A DNA stretch of 64,000 nt from Pseudodesulfovibrio senegalensis. Its GTDB lineage: Bacteria > Desulfobacterota > Desulfovibrionia > Desulfovibrionales > Desulfovibrionaceae. The first letter of the stretch is position 1. Every line of letters starts with the position of its first letter. The notes beneath the pieces were generated by a model. The model was not told the DNA's origin, ran no database searches, and was given only the letters and a program-made list of their open reading frames with translations. The stretch is from the NCBI RefSeq assembly GCF_008830225.1, contig NZ_WAIE01000004.1:124001-188000 (forward strand), read 5' to 3'. Both the position numbers and the translations under genes were made by a program. This document shows positions 34,295 to 42,472 of this stretch, piece by piece.

Positions 34295-34628
34295 GACCAC
34301 GGCACTGATTATAGCCGTTTGTTTCGTGGCGGTGATCATCGCCCTTGTGCGGCGGCAACGTCTGAATGTGCTGTATACCTATTGGTGGACATTTTCCGCG
34401 GCAGCCATTCTGGCCCTCGGGATTTTTCCGCAGATGCTGGATCATGTCGGAAGATTTCTTGGAATCTCCTATCCGCCTATTTTGGCCATTGTGGTCGGGT
34501 TATGCATGCTTTTCGTCAAGGTGCTGACCATGGACATCGAACGAACCAGGCAGGAAAAACAGATCCGGATTCTTGCCCAGCGAATGGCCGCATACGAAGC
34601 CCGGCTGGATGCGATGGCTCGCGAATGA
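34284..34628 (+). CDS. DUF2304 membrane protein
   Basis: 114 residues, three hydrophobic helices (about residues 3-22, 32-50 and 62-84) and a basic, coiled-coil-like tail. This is the DUF2304 family, regularly found just after GT2 genes like the one before it and thought to anchor the transferase at the membrane. It overlaps the GT2 gene by 11 bp, so they are translationally coupled. Biochemical role unproven. Confidence 0.85.
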   Translation: MTYRTTALIIAVCFVAVIIALVRRQRLNVLYTYWWTFSAAAILALGIFPQMLDHVGRFLGISYPPILAIVVGLCMLFVKVLTMDIERTRQEKQIRILAQRMAAYEARLDAMARE

Positions 34629-34723
34629 TCGTTTCAAAGCCGATGGTGGTTAGAAATAGTCATGGTTGATATTTTTTTGCAGATAGTATTGAAGGAAAAA
34701 ATCTCAAAAATATCCCAATGGGG

Positions 34724-34752
34724 TTGACGGGCCGGTGTTTCCGGAGTATAAA
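34724..34752 (+). promoter_or_regulatory. Promoter upstream of the lipoprotein hydrolase gene
   Basis: TTGACG at 34724-34729 and TATAAA at 34747-34752 with a 17-bp spacer. Predicted start near 34759, about 90 nt before the ATG, with a terminator-like hairpin in between. Confidence 0.7.
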
Positions 34753-34786
34753 TTTTTTACTTCTTAAACTTCCTTTCTTTTGTGGG

Positions 34787-34837
34787 GGCTGGTTTGGGTA
34801 GAACATGTGTTCTCTTCAAACCAGCCTCTCTTTTTTA
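34787..34837 (+). terminator. Terminator-like hairpin in the leader (attenuator or small-RNA end)
   Basis: GGCTGGTTTG and CAAACCAGCC form a perfect 10-bp outer stem; inside, GAAC and GTTC pair around ATGT. TCTCTTTTTT follows. It lies between the promoter at 34724 and the ATG at 34851, so most transcripts would stop after about 75 nt unless the hairpin is bypassed. Confidence 0.7.
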
Positions 34838-34850
34838 GGGAAGACATAGA

Positions 34851-35699
34851 ATGCGTTTTATATCAAATCGTTATCTCCACTCGATCTGCTTGTTTCTTTT
34901 CGTTGTCTTCCTTTTTGCTGTTTGTTCCGGGTGCACCAACCGTATTTCCCTTGAGTCCATGGGCGGCATTGCCATTGACAACGGTTTTCTAGAGTCCCGT
35001 TTCCACGGACGCTATTTCGACCTGCTTGAGTATGTGCACAACGGTAAGCCAACGGGCGATGGTCATGTCCTGAATGTCTATCTGGAAGGTGATGGCCGTG
35101 CCTGGCTGAACAGGCGAACCCCGGCTTCCGACCCCACCCCGGACAACCCTGTTTCCTTTTTGCTCGCCATGCAGGACCCGCATGCCCTGGTTGCGTATCT
35201 CGCGCGTCCCTGCCAGTTCGTCAGCGGTGCCGAACGGAGGAACTGCATCAGCCCGTTGTGGACCTCCGCCCGTTTTTCCGAGCCGGTTGTCGAGGAAACG
35301 AGCCGGGCGTTGGATGATCTTTTGCGGCGAACGGGTGCGAACCGTCTGCGGTTGATAGGTTTTTCCGGTGGCGGCGCCTTGGCCGTGCTTGTGGCCGCAC
35401 GCAGGGCAGATGTGGTGTCGCTGGTCACGGTAGCCGGAAATCTCGACCACGCTGCGTGGACGTCCATGCACAAGGTTTCACCTCTTGTGGATTCCCTCAA
35501 CCCCATGGATGTAGCCCAACAGGTGCAACATATCGAACAGCTGCATATTGCGGGCGCGGACGATGCGGTTGTGCCACCCTCCATAGCCCGCCGGTTTGTG
35601 GAGGCCATGCCGGATCCTGTGGCCGCCCGGGTTGTGGTTATCGACGGCATGGGGCATCATGACGACTGGTCCGTGGCCGTGCCGCTCATCAACCCGTGA
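34851..35699 (+). CDS. Putative lipoprotein, alpha/beta hydrolase
   Basis: 282 residues. N-terminal hydrophobic segment ends in FAVCSGC, a likely lipobox, so the protein is probably lipid-anchored. The nucleophile elbow is LIGFSGGGALAVLVA (GFSGG), the Asp is likely in IAGADDAVVPPSIA, and the His in IDGMGHHDDWS. An EGDGRAWLNRR stretch matches a group of uncharacterised hydrolases. The ribosome site AGGGA overlaps the T tract of the leader terminator. Its stop nearly abuts pglB. Substrate unknown. Confidence 0.82.
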   Translation: MRFISNRYLHSICLFLFVVFLFAVCSGCTNRISLESMGGIAIDNGFLESRFHGRYFDLLEYVHNGKPTGDGHVLNVYLEGDGRAWLNRRTPASDPTPDNPVSFLLAMQDPHALVAYLARPCQFVSGAERRNCISPLWTSARFSEPVVEETSRALDDLLRRTGANRLRLIGFSGGGALAVLVAARRADVVSLVTVAGNLDHAAWTSMHKVSPLVDSLNPMDVAQQVQHIEQLHIAGADDAVVPPSIARRFVEAMPDPVAARVVVIDGMGHHDDWSVAVPLINP

Positions 35700-35719
35700 T
35701 TCCCCGTTCAGACAGGCCC

Positions 35720-37669
35720 ATGCAGTTTATTCACAACAAGTACATATTCGCGTTGCTGCTGCTTTTTGCCGCGGCCCTGATCTATGCGGGGCTTGCCATG
35801 CATCATGCCCGGTTCATGCAGGATACCGGCTGCGTGTATCACGGCAGCGATCAGCCCATTTTGGCCAATAACGATGGCTGGTTCTATCTATCCGCGGCAC
35901 GGCAGATTGCCGGGACGGAGTCGCCCGTATCCGGCGTTCTTTCCGAAACACGGCAATCCATGCTCATGCCGCATGTGCTGGCCATGCTGGCCGGAACTGA
36001 CGACAGTCGGCTCCGGCAAATCGGATTCTATCTTCCTGTTGTTCTGGCTTTGTTTATGGTCATTGGCGTCCTGCCGTGGGCCATGGATACCGGGTCGCGG
36101 TTCCAGATGGCGGCAACGGCGCTTGGGGCGGCTCTTGCCCCGTATTGGATCGTGCGCACCCATGCCGGAAAGCTGGACACCGACGGACTGATTCCGGGAT
36201 TGCTGAGCCTGTGCCTGTATGCATTGTACCGCTTTTCCCGGGGCGGCCCCCGGCGGTGGCTCTGGCTGGGCGGGTACATGCTTGGTGCCGGAGTGATGGG
36301 GCTGTGGTGGAAGCCGGGCCTGTTTCTGGTTGCCGGGGCATTTTTCCTGTTGATGGTGGCCCCGCCGAAAACACTCTTTGATGCACGGTTGCGTCTTGGT
36401 CTCGGTCTGGTGGTACTGGTGGGCGCATTGCTTGCCGCCATGGGTGTCTCGCCCATCGCAGGCTATCTCGAATATGCCGCAAGCCATGCGCGCCTTGCCT
36501 TGGGTTCCGGAACCGGATCACTGCTTGGCCGGGCCATAGCCGAACTGAACGGTTTGTCGCCAATGGCATTGGGTGACGGCGTGATGGGCAGTGCGTGGCT
36601 TGGCCTTCTGATAGTACCGGGCATCATTTTTCACCTGCGGGAAAACAGCCGTGCGGCCTTGTTTCTTTTGCCCACCATCGTACTGGGTGGATTGGCGGTC
36701 ATTGCCCAGCGGTTTGCGATTTTTCTGGTGCCCGGTGCCGTTTTTTTTACAGCCTGCGGAGTCCGTGGTTGCGTGGATATGTTGCTTCGGCGCATGCGCA
36801 AGCACCCGCCCGCTTTGGCTCCGGTGCTGTGGACGGCCGTGTTGGTGGCGTTTTTGGCACCGTCCGCATTGGCGGTTGCCGAGTTTGAGCCGCGTCCATA
36901 TTTCGATGGCGGGGATATCCGAATGGCCGAGGCCATACGCGAAAATGCGGATGCCGGGACACACCTATGGTCATGGTGGGATTACGGGTATTTCCTGCAG
37001 TACCTGACCGGGTGCCCGGTCTTTTTTGACGGCGGCAGCCAGACCATGCGTTCCTGCTTCATGGCCGCCTATCCTTTGGTGCAGGCCGATCCGGACATGG
37101 CGGCGCGCTGGATGGGTTATTTCTCGGCCAATCCGCAGGCGCTGCCCGGGACCGCGTGGGAGCAGTGGAACCCGCAGGGGTTTGCCGCGTTCGTGCGCAA
37201 CATGCCCGAGCCGAAACGATCCGTGCCCGTTATCCTGTGCCTGCCGCGTCGCGCCTATGACGCCAGCGGCTTTCTGTATTCCTTTGCCCATGCGCGAGGT
37301 GAGGAGCGGGGCCAGACACCGCCTCCGGTCGTGAACCATATGGATATTTTTGCGCGGGGCGATTTCCGGTATGACGCGTGGAACAACACCGTGGTGGTCC
37401 CCGAGCCCGTGCAGAAAAAGGGGTATACGGGGTTTGGCGCCATTGTGGACGCCACGGGCCGCACCCCGGATGATTTTCGGTTTGAAACCATGCCCGATCC
37501 CTACCTTGTCCACGCAGACAGCGCGGATTTCATAGCGGTAGTGGACCGGGCCATGGTCGATTCCGTTCTTTTTCGCCTTCTCGGCCTGTTCAGCTTTGAA
37601 GACACGCCGTTTTCACCCCTGTTTTTTGAGTACGGCACAGGCGGCGCATGGCGGGTGAGCCTTCCCTGA
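35720..37669 (+). CDS. pglB: Oligosaccharyltransferase, STT3/PglB family
   Basis: 649 residues, inner-membrane enzyme that moves a lipid-linked oligosaccharide to Asn of proteins at the periplasmic side. About 11-13 hydrophobic helices fill residues 1-390; the rest is a periplasmic domain. Key sites: ANNDGWFYLSAA (first metal loop), Asp153 and Asp155 in GKLDTDGLIP (second metal loop), and the WWDYG signature at residues 419-423. Desulfovibrio PglB is known to be active with a relaxed glycan choice. At about 650 residues it is shorter than Campylobacter PglB (713). ATG 35720 has an AGG ribosome site; GTG 35696 overlapping the previous stop is the alternative. Confidence 0.9.
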   Translation: MQFIHNKYIFALLLLFAAALIYAGLAMHHARFMQDTGCVYHGSDQPILANNDGWFYLSAARQIAGTESPVSGVLSETRQSMLMPHVLAMLAGTDDSRLRQIGFYLPVVLALFMVIGVLPWAMDTGSRFQMAATALGAALAPYWIVRTHAGKLDTDGLIPGLLSLCLYALYRFSRGGPRRWLWLGGYMLGAGVMGLWWKPGLFLVAGAFFLLMVAPPKTLFDARLRLGLGLVVLVGALLAAMGVSPIAGYLEYAASHARLALGSGTGSLLGRAIAELNGLSPMALGDGVMGSAWLGLLIVPGIIFHLRENSRAALFLLPTIVLGGLAVIAQRFAIFLVPGAVFFTACGVRGCVDMLLRRMRKHPPALAPVLWTAVLVAFLAPSALAVAEFEPRPYFDGGDIRMAEAIRENADAGTHLWSWWDYGYFLQYLTGCPVFFDGGSQTMRSCFMAAYPLVQADPDMAARWMGYFSANPQALPGTAWEQWNPQGFAAFVRNMPEPKRSVPVILCLPRRAYDASGFLYSFAHARGEERGQTPPPVVNHMDIFARGDFRYDAWNNTVVVPEPVQKKGYTGFGAIVDATGRTPDDFRFETMPDPYLVHADSADFIAVVDRAMVDSVLFRLLGLFSFEDTPFSPLFFEYGTGGAWRVSLP

Positions 37670-37671
37670 TC

Positions 37672-38400
37672 CTATTGATACACGGGACGGTGCACCGGCT
37701 GTCTCGGATTTGAATTTCCTTTTGGTACAACAACCTTCGGGGTGTTGGGCAGCTCTGGTTTCAGATGTCGTTTCCCTTTGCTCAGTGAGGGGATCATCTG
37801 CATGAGCAGCGGGGGTATGGGTTTGGGGGCACCGATGGAGCCGTCCGGGCCGATGCGGGAATACAGGCCGCCTTCGCCGATGTCCTGAGACGCTTCTCCG
37901 GTACGCAGTTGCAGCACATGGCCCTGACCGAGCGAAAGCGCGCCCACACGGTTGCGTTCGCTTTCCACGTGGGCGAACACGTCGGAGCCCCGGATGCCCA
38001 CCGTGGCCAGCGGGGTGCGCATGTTGAAGCCTTCGGGGTTGGCTTCCACGATCTTGCCGGTGACGGTTCGGAACATGCCCTGCGAAAGATCAAAGAGCAG
38101 ACCGGATTTCTTGCCGGAATAGACATACTGGTCAATGGTCATTTTCGAGGATTCACCCAGCACGAGGCGGGTCTTGTCTTCGAACATGACCGAAAGCCGA
38201 CCCTTGGGGCCCGTCGCCAGCACGTCGTTTTCCATGACCGGGGTTCCGGTTTCGGCCGTTACGCTTGTGCCTTTTCGGGTAATGGTGGCCGGTCCTTCGG
38301 TGTCATCGACCGTTCCAACGCTTGCGGCCGTGGCAACCGTGGCCGCCGCAAGCAGCATCAGCAGGGCGAGCGCCAGAGCTCGCTGGATCTGTGTTCGCAT
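37672..38400 (-). CDS. Exported FecR-domain protein
   Basis: 242 residues. Signal peptide MRTQIQRALALALLMLLAAA followed by TVATAASVG. The FecR-like domain covers residues about 30-150: ENDVLATGPKGRLSVMFEDKTRLVLGESSKM and FNMRTPLATVGIRGSDVFAHV. The C-terminal 70 residues are proline-rich and probably disordered. Unlike true FecR it has no N-terminal sigma-factor-binding part and no TonB receptor next to it, so it is more likely a structural periplasmic protein. Convergent with pglB, divergent from gspF. Confidence 0.83.
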   Translation of the reverse strand: MRTQIQRALALALLMLLAAATVATAASVGTVDDTEGPATITRKGTSVTAETGTPVMENDVLATGPKGRLSVMFEDKTRLVLGESSKMTIDQYVYSGKKSGLLFDLSQGMFRTVTGKIVEANPEGFNMRTPLATVGIRGSDVFAHVESERNRVGALSLGQGHVLQLRTGEASQDIGEGGLYSRIGPDGSIGAPKPIPPLLMQMIPSLSKGKRHLKPELPNTPKVVVPKGNSNPRQPVHRPVYQ

Positions 38401-38582
38401 GATGGCTCCTTTGTGATCGGCAACCGTTTTCGGTTCCCGGTTGACGGAATTCGGGCAACCATAACCCAGCCTGAAGATTGTGTCACCAGCATGAGAATTG
38501 TTGCGCACTGCCGTGCCGCAATGTACCGTGGGCGCGGAACAATGGCCGATTTTTGCCGGCCCCACGAGCAACAGGAGAATCC

Positions 38583-39806
38583 ATGGCCGCGTTTCGATAC
38601 AGGGCCGCGACAGCGGACGGCAGTACGCAGAAGGGCGTTCTGGAAGCCCCTTCGCGGGAACGGGCCGTTGCCGACCTCAGGGCGCGGGGGCTTATCCCTC
38701 TGGACCTGAAGCCATTGTCGCAAAAAAAGAGCGGCGGGTCAGGCAGAACGAGAGGCTTTTCCTTTGGATCGCGTGTTCCCCGGGGGCTGATCGGCTCCAC
38801 GGTGCGCCAGTTGGCCACCCTGCTGCAAGCCGGTCTGCCTTTGGATCAGGCCCTGAATCTGGTGCTGGGCGGGACCCGGCACGCCGAGCTCAGGCGCATC
38901 CTTTCCGATATACGAGAGAACATCCGGCAGGGCGGGGATCTTGCCGGAGCCTTTGGTGCGCATCCCTCCGTGTTCGGAGCCACGTTCGTGACCATGGTCC
39001 GGGCCGGGGAATCCTCGGGCACGCTGGAGATCGTCATGGAACGGCTGGCCGAGCACATGGAGCAGCAGGCCCGGCTCAGGCGCAAGGTGCGCGGGGCAAT
39101 GGCCTACCCGTTGCTCATGCTGCTGGTGGGGCTGGGCGTGGTGGTCTTCATGCTGGCGTTTGTCATCCCCAAGGTTACGGATATCTTTTCCGACATGCAG
39201 CGCACATTGCCGCTGCCCACGCGCATTTTGCTGGGGGTGAGCGACTTCATGCGCGATCACTGGCTGCTGCTGGTGCTGGCGATTGTCGGGATCGGGCTGG
39301 GGGGGTACGCCATTGCCCGCACGGCTGCCGGACGGAAGCTCTTGCACCGCAATGTTTTTCGGGTTCCCTTGCTGGGAGTCGTGGCCCGGCTGCTGGCCGT
39401 GGGCAGGTTCTCGCGTACACTGGGCATGCTGCTCAAGAACGGCGTGCCGCTGGACCGCGCGCTGGACATCGTCAAACGCATCACCGCCAACGTGGAGCTC
39501 GGCCGCATCATCGGCGAGGTGGCCAAGGGCGTGCAACAGGGCCATTCTCTGGCCGCACATCTGTCCGATTCGGGCTTTTTCGACGAGACCTTCGTGCAGC
39601 TCGTGGCGGCCGGGGAGCAGAGCGGCAGTCTGGAGCGCATGCTGCTGGTGGTGTCCGACGAGTGCGACAACCGCGTGGAAGCCCGGCTTCAGGTACTGAC
39701 CTCGCTCATGGAACCGGTCATGATTCTGGTCATGGGAGCGCTGGTGGGATTCATCGTCATGGCCATCATCCTGCCCATCTTCGAGATGAGCAGCATGGTT
39801 GGCTGA
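38583..39806 (+). CDS. gspF: Type II secretion inner-membrane platform protein GspF
   Basis: 407 residues. Two homologous GspF domains with three membrane helices: VRQLATLLQAGLPLDQALNLV and RFSRTLGMLLKNGVPLDRALDIV are the repeated signatures, and membrane segments lie near residues 170-195, 222-243 and 377-400. It connects the GspE ATPase to the pseudopilus. The N-terminal AAFRYRAATADGSTQKGVLEA start is typical. AGGAG lies 5 nt before ATG. It is alone on the plus strand, convergent with gspN, while its partners gspC-D-E-N run leftwards. Confidence 0.93.
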   Translation: MAAFRYRAATADGSTQKGVLEAPSRERAVADLRARGLIPLDLKPLSQKKSGGSGRTRGFSFGSRVPRGLIGSTVRQLATLLQAGLPLDQALNLVLGGTRHAELRRILSDIRENIRQGGDLAGAFGAHPSVFGATFVTMVRAGESSGTLEIVMERLAEHMEQQARLRRKVRGAMAYPLLMLLVGLGVVVFMLAFVIPKVTDIFSDMQRTLPLPTRILLGVSDFMRDHWLLLVLAIVGIGLGGYAIARTAAGRKLLHRNVFRVPLLGVVARLLAVGRFSRTLGMLLKNGVPLDRALDIVKRITANVELGRIIGEVAKGVQQGHSLAAHLSDSGFFDETFVQLVAAGEQSGSLERMLLVVSDECDNRVEARLQVLTSLMEPVMILVMGALVGFIVMAIILPIFEMSSMVG

Positions 39807-39808
39807 CG

Positions 39809-40732
39809 TTATTCAAAGACGTATTTGGGTGCGGCAACAGACCCCTGAAGCGTGAACCGCGTGTCCTTGCCGGGGTTGATTTTAGCACCCATGGGCCCCG
39901 GAACAATTCTTTCCGCAGGAGCACGGAGTGTCCCGGCCAGGTTCAGGACCGCGTCCGGTTGGTTGCTCCATTGCGGGCGCATGGTTCCCCGCACGTTGAT
40001 TTGGAAATCCGCACCGGATTGCAGCCGCAGTTCATCTACCTGCATCACGCCATTGGCAAATGTGGCCGCCAATTTTCCACCCATGATCGGATACCCGGAC
40101 AGGGCCGGAAATTCGAAGGTTGTTTTCAGCAGTCCGGCATGCAGGTCGAGCGCGCCGTTGCCGCTGGTGTCCAGAACACCCCTGCCGGAAACCACACCGT
40201 CCAGCACCGGGAAATGCTCTTGGACCAGCAGCAGTTTTTTCAGCCGTACCCCGTCCACGGTTGCCGAGAGGCGCAATGTCTTTAGATTTGTGAAACTCTG
40301 CGTGCGCAGTACCGCGTCCACGCTGCCCTGCGCCATGGTTCCGTGCAGGCTCAGGCCGAATCCGCCGGAAAACAGGGCCGTGAGCGATGGTCGGATGGTC
40401 ACGTTGCCGATGCGGGCCAGTGCGCCGGTCTTGCCATTGTGAATCAGGCATTCCGAGGCCAGCATGCCGGGGGGGAATGCCGCGGATTCCACGCCGCGCA
40501 GGGTCACGGACACGGGGCCTTTTTCGTTCAGATGAGTTAGGGCCATGGAGACGCCCTTGGCGCAGAGCAGATGCAACCCAAAAAACATGAGAAAAAGCAG
40601 CAGGAACATTCCCGCACCAACAGCCATGGAACGGTCGGGCCCAGGCAGTGCGGCGCGGCAGGCGTCCGTGAGCGCGTTCAGACGGTTCTGCATGGCGGCG
40701 GGAATGAATTTCCGGACGTTGGGCGGTTTCAT
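39809..40732 (-). CDS. gspN: Type II secretion protein GspN
   Basis: 307 residues. One N-terminal membrane helix (MAVGAGMFLLLFLMFFGLHLL) and a periplasmic body of repeated beta-type segments (SVTLRGVESAAFPPG, LRLSATVDGVRLKKLL, LDTSGNGALDLHAGLLKTTFEFPALSG). This matches GspN-like proteins of delta-proteobacterial type II systems. Exact function is unclear; it is dispensable or absent in many systems. The start at 40732 is used; the frame is open to 40816. It follows gspE by 20 bp. Confidence 0.78.
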   Translation of the reverse strand: MKPPNVRKFIPAAMQNRLNALTDACRAALPGPDRSMAVGAGMFLLLFLMFFGLHLLCAKGVSMALTHLNEKGPVSVTLRGVESAAFPPGMLASECLIHNGKTGALARIGNVTIRPSLTALFSGGFGLSLHGTMAQGSVDAVLRTQSFTNLKTLRLSATVDGVRLKKLLLVQEHFPVLDGVVSGRGVLDTSGNGALDLHAGLLKTTFEFPALSGYPIMGGKLAATFANGVMQVDELRLQSGADFQINVRGTMRPQWSNQPDAVLNLAGTLRAPAERIVPGPMGAKINPGKDTRFTLQGSVAAPKYVFE

Positions 40733-40752
40733 GATTCGCGGGTATTGCAGGG

Positions 40753-42447
40753 CTAGATGTTGGTGACGCGCAGCACTTCGGAAATGGTGGTCACGCCCTG
40801 CAGGATTTTCATGCACCCGTCGTGCTTGAGGGTGCGCATGCCTTCATGCACGGCTTCCTTTGCCAGTTGTGACGAGTCGGTCTCGGTCAGCACCATGGAC
40901 TTGAGTGCATCGCTCATCTGCATGAGTTCGTAGAGGGCCTTTCGTCCCTTGTAGCCGGTTTCCATGCACGCGGGGCAGCCCGTGGCCCGGTAGATGGTCT
41001 TGCCCTCGAACAGGTGCGCGTATTCCCCGAAATTGGCGGCCAGTTTGTGCGGGTCCGGGCGGTAGGCCTCCCGGCATTCGGGACAGAGCACGCGCACGAG
41101 GCGTTGCGCGGCCGCGGCCCGCAGTACCGAGGCCAGCAGGAACGGCTCCACGCCCATGTCCTTGAGCCGGGTCACGGCGCTGGGCGCGTCGTTGGTGTGC
41201 AGGGTGGAAAAGACCAGATGCCCGGTGAGCGCGGCCTGTATGGCGATTTCCGCGGTTTCCTTGTCGCGTATTTCACCGATGAGCACCACGTCCGGATCCT
41301 GGCGCACTATGGAGCGCAGCCCCTTGGAAAATGTCAGCCCGATCTTGGCGTTGACCTGTATCTGGCCTACCCCGTCCAGCTGGTATTCCACCGGGTCCTC
41401 GATGGTCAGGATGTTCTTGTCCGGCGAGTTGATGCGGTTGAGCAGGGCATAGAGCGTGGTGGTCTTGCCGCTGCCCGTGGGACCGGTGAGCAGGATCATG
41501 CCGTGGGAAATGGAGGAAAGCCGCTTCATGTGCATGAGATCGTCGTCCATGAGGCCGAGATCGCCAAGACTGAGGATGCGGTTGCTTTTTTCCAGCAGAC
41601 GCAGGACCACGCGTTCGCCGTGTGCCGTGGGCAGGCAGGAAACGCGCAGGTCCACCTGCCGGTTGCCGAGGCTGAGCGCGATGCGTCCGTCCTGTGGCAG
41701 CCGTTTTTCTGCGATGTTCATTTTGGACATGATCTTGAGCCGGGAAATGAGGGCGGAATGGTGCCTGCGGTCGATGGTGTGCTTGTCGTAAAGCACGCCG
41801 TCCAGCCGGAAACGAATGCGCAGGGTATCCTTGTACGGCTCGATGTGCACGTCGCTGGCGCCGGCGCGTACGGCCTGCGTCAGCACCGTGTTTACCAGCC
41901 GGATGAAGGGCGCGTCGCTGGAATCGTCCAGCAGGTCTTCGATGTTCTCATGCTCCGCGTCCAACAGGTCTTCGTCGTTGGTCTGGCCGAGGATGTCGCT
42001 CACTTCCGAGTCCTCGCGCGCCGAGCCGAAAACGTTGTTGATCACGCCCAATATGGCTTGGCGGGGCAGGAGCACGGGACGGATGCGGTCCATGTTCAGG
42101 GCGAAACGGAAATCCCCGGTGCGCTCCAGCCCGTCGGAATTGCACACGCCCAGCAGGACCCCGTCGTCATGGCGCAGGGGGATGGCGGGCAGTTCCTTGA
42201 GCCTGCCGATGGAAAACGCCCCGATCAGTTCCGGGTCCACGCTTCCTTCGGGCACAACCTCCAGCCGGGGAACGGCGTACAGGTCCGAGAGCAGCTCCAG
42301 CAATCCGGGTTCGTCCAGAAGCCCGGTGCGGGTCGCGGCCTGTTCGAGATTCTCACGGTTTTCCCGTGCTTCGGTCTGCAACTGCTCCAGTTCTTCGTCC
42401 GTCAGGTTCAGGCGTGCCCGGAGTTGTGTGGCCAGTGTCTTGCTCAT
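40753..42447 (-). CDS. gspE: Type II secretion ATPase GspE
   Basis: 564 residues. Cytoplasmic hexameric ATPase that drives pseudopilus assembly. N1E domain at about residues 55-150, then the GspE core. Walker A is GPTGSGKT (322-329), the Asp box and Walker B are in LRSIVRQDPDVVLIGEIRD, and the His box in GHLVFSTLHTNDAPSA. The zinc-binding tetracysteine is Cys455/458 and Cys491/494. ATG 42447 is where homology begins; the frame is open to 42597 but overlaps gspD. gspD ends 25 bp upstream on the same strand. Confidence 0.96.
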   Translation of the reverse strand: MSKTLATQLRARLNLTDEELEQLQTEARENRENLEQAATRTGLLDEPGLLELLSDLYAVPRLEVVPEGSVDPELIGAFSIGRLKELPAIPLRHDDGVLLGVCNSDGLERTGDFRFALNMDRIRPVLLPRQAILGVINNVFGSAREDSEVSDILGQTNDEDLLDAEHENIEDLLDDSSDAPFIRLVNTVLTQAVRAGASDVHIEPYKDTLRIRFRLDGVLYDKHTIDRRHHSALISRLKIMSKMNIAEKRLPQDGRIALSLGNRQVDLRVSCLPTAHGERVVLRLLEKSNRILSLGDLGLMDDDLMHMKRLSSISHGMILLTGPTGSGKTTTLYALLNRINSPDKNILTIEDPVEYQLDGVGQIQVNAKIGLTFSKGLRSIVRQDPDVVLIGEIRDKETAEIAIQAALTGHLVFSTLHTNDAPSAVTRLKDMGVEPFLLASVLRAAAAQRLVRVLCPECREAYRPDPHKLAANFGEYAHLFEGKTIYRATGCPACMETGYKGRKALYELMQMSDALKSMVLTETDSSQLAKEAVHEGMRTLKHDGCMKILQGVTTISEVLRVTNI

Positions 42448-42472
42448 GCCCTGTTCACGCTCGCCATGCCCG

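Noticed and set aside
37672-38400. FecR-type iron signalling
   Set aside because: The protein lacks the sigma-binding N-terminus and there is no ECF sigma factor or TonB receptor gene beside it.
38498-40285. Plus-strand open frame of 595 codons
   Set aside because: It overlaps gspF in another frame and gspN antisense, with no domain. A product of high GC content.
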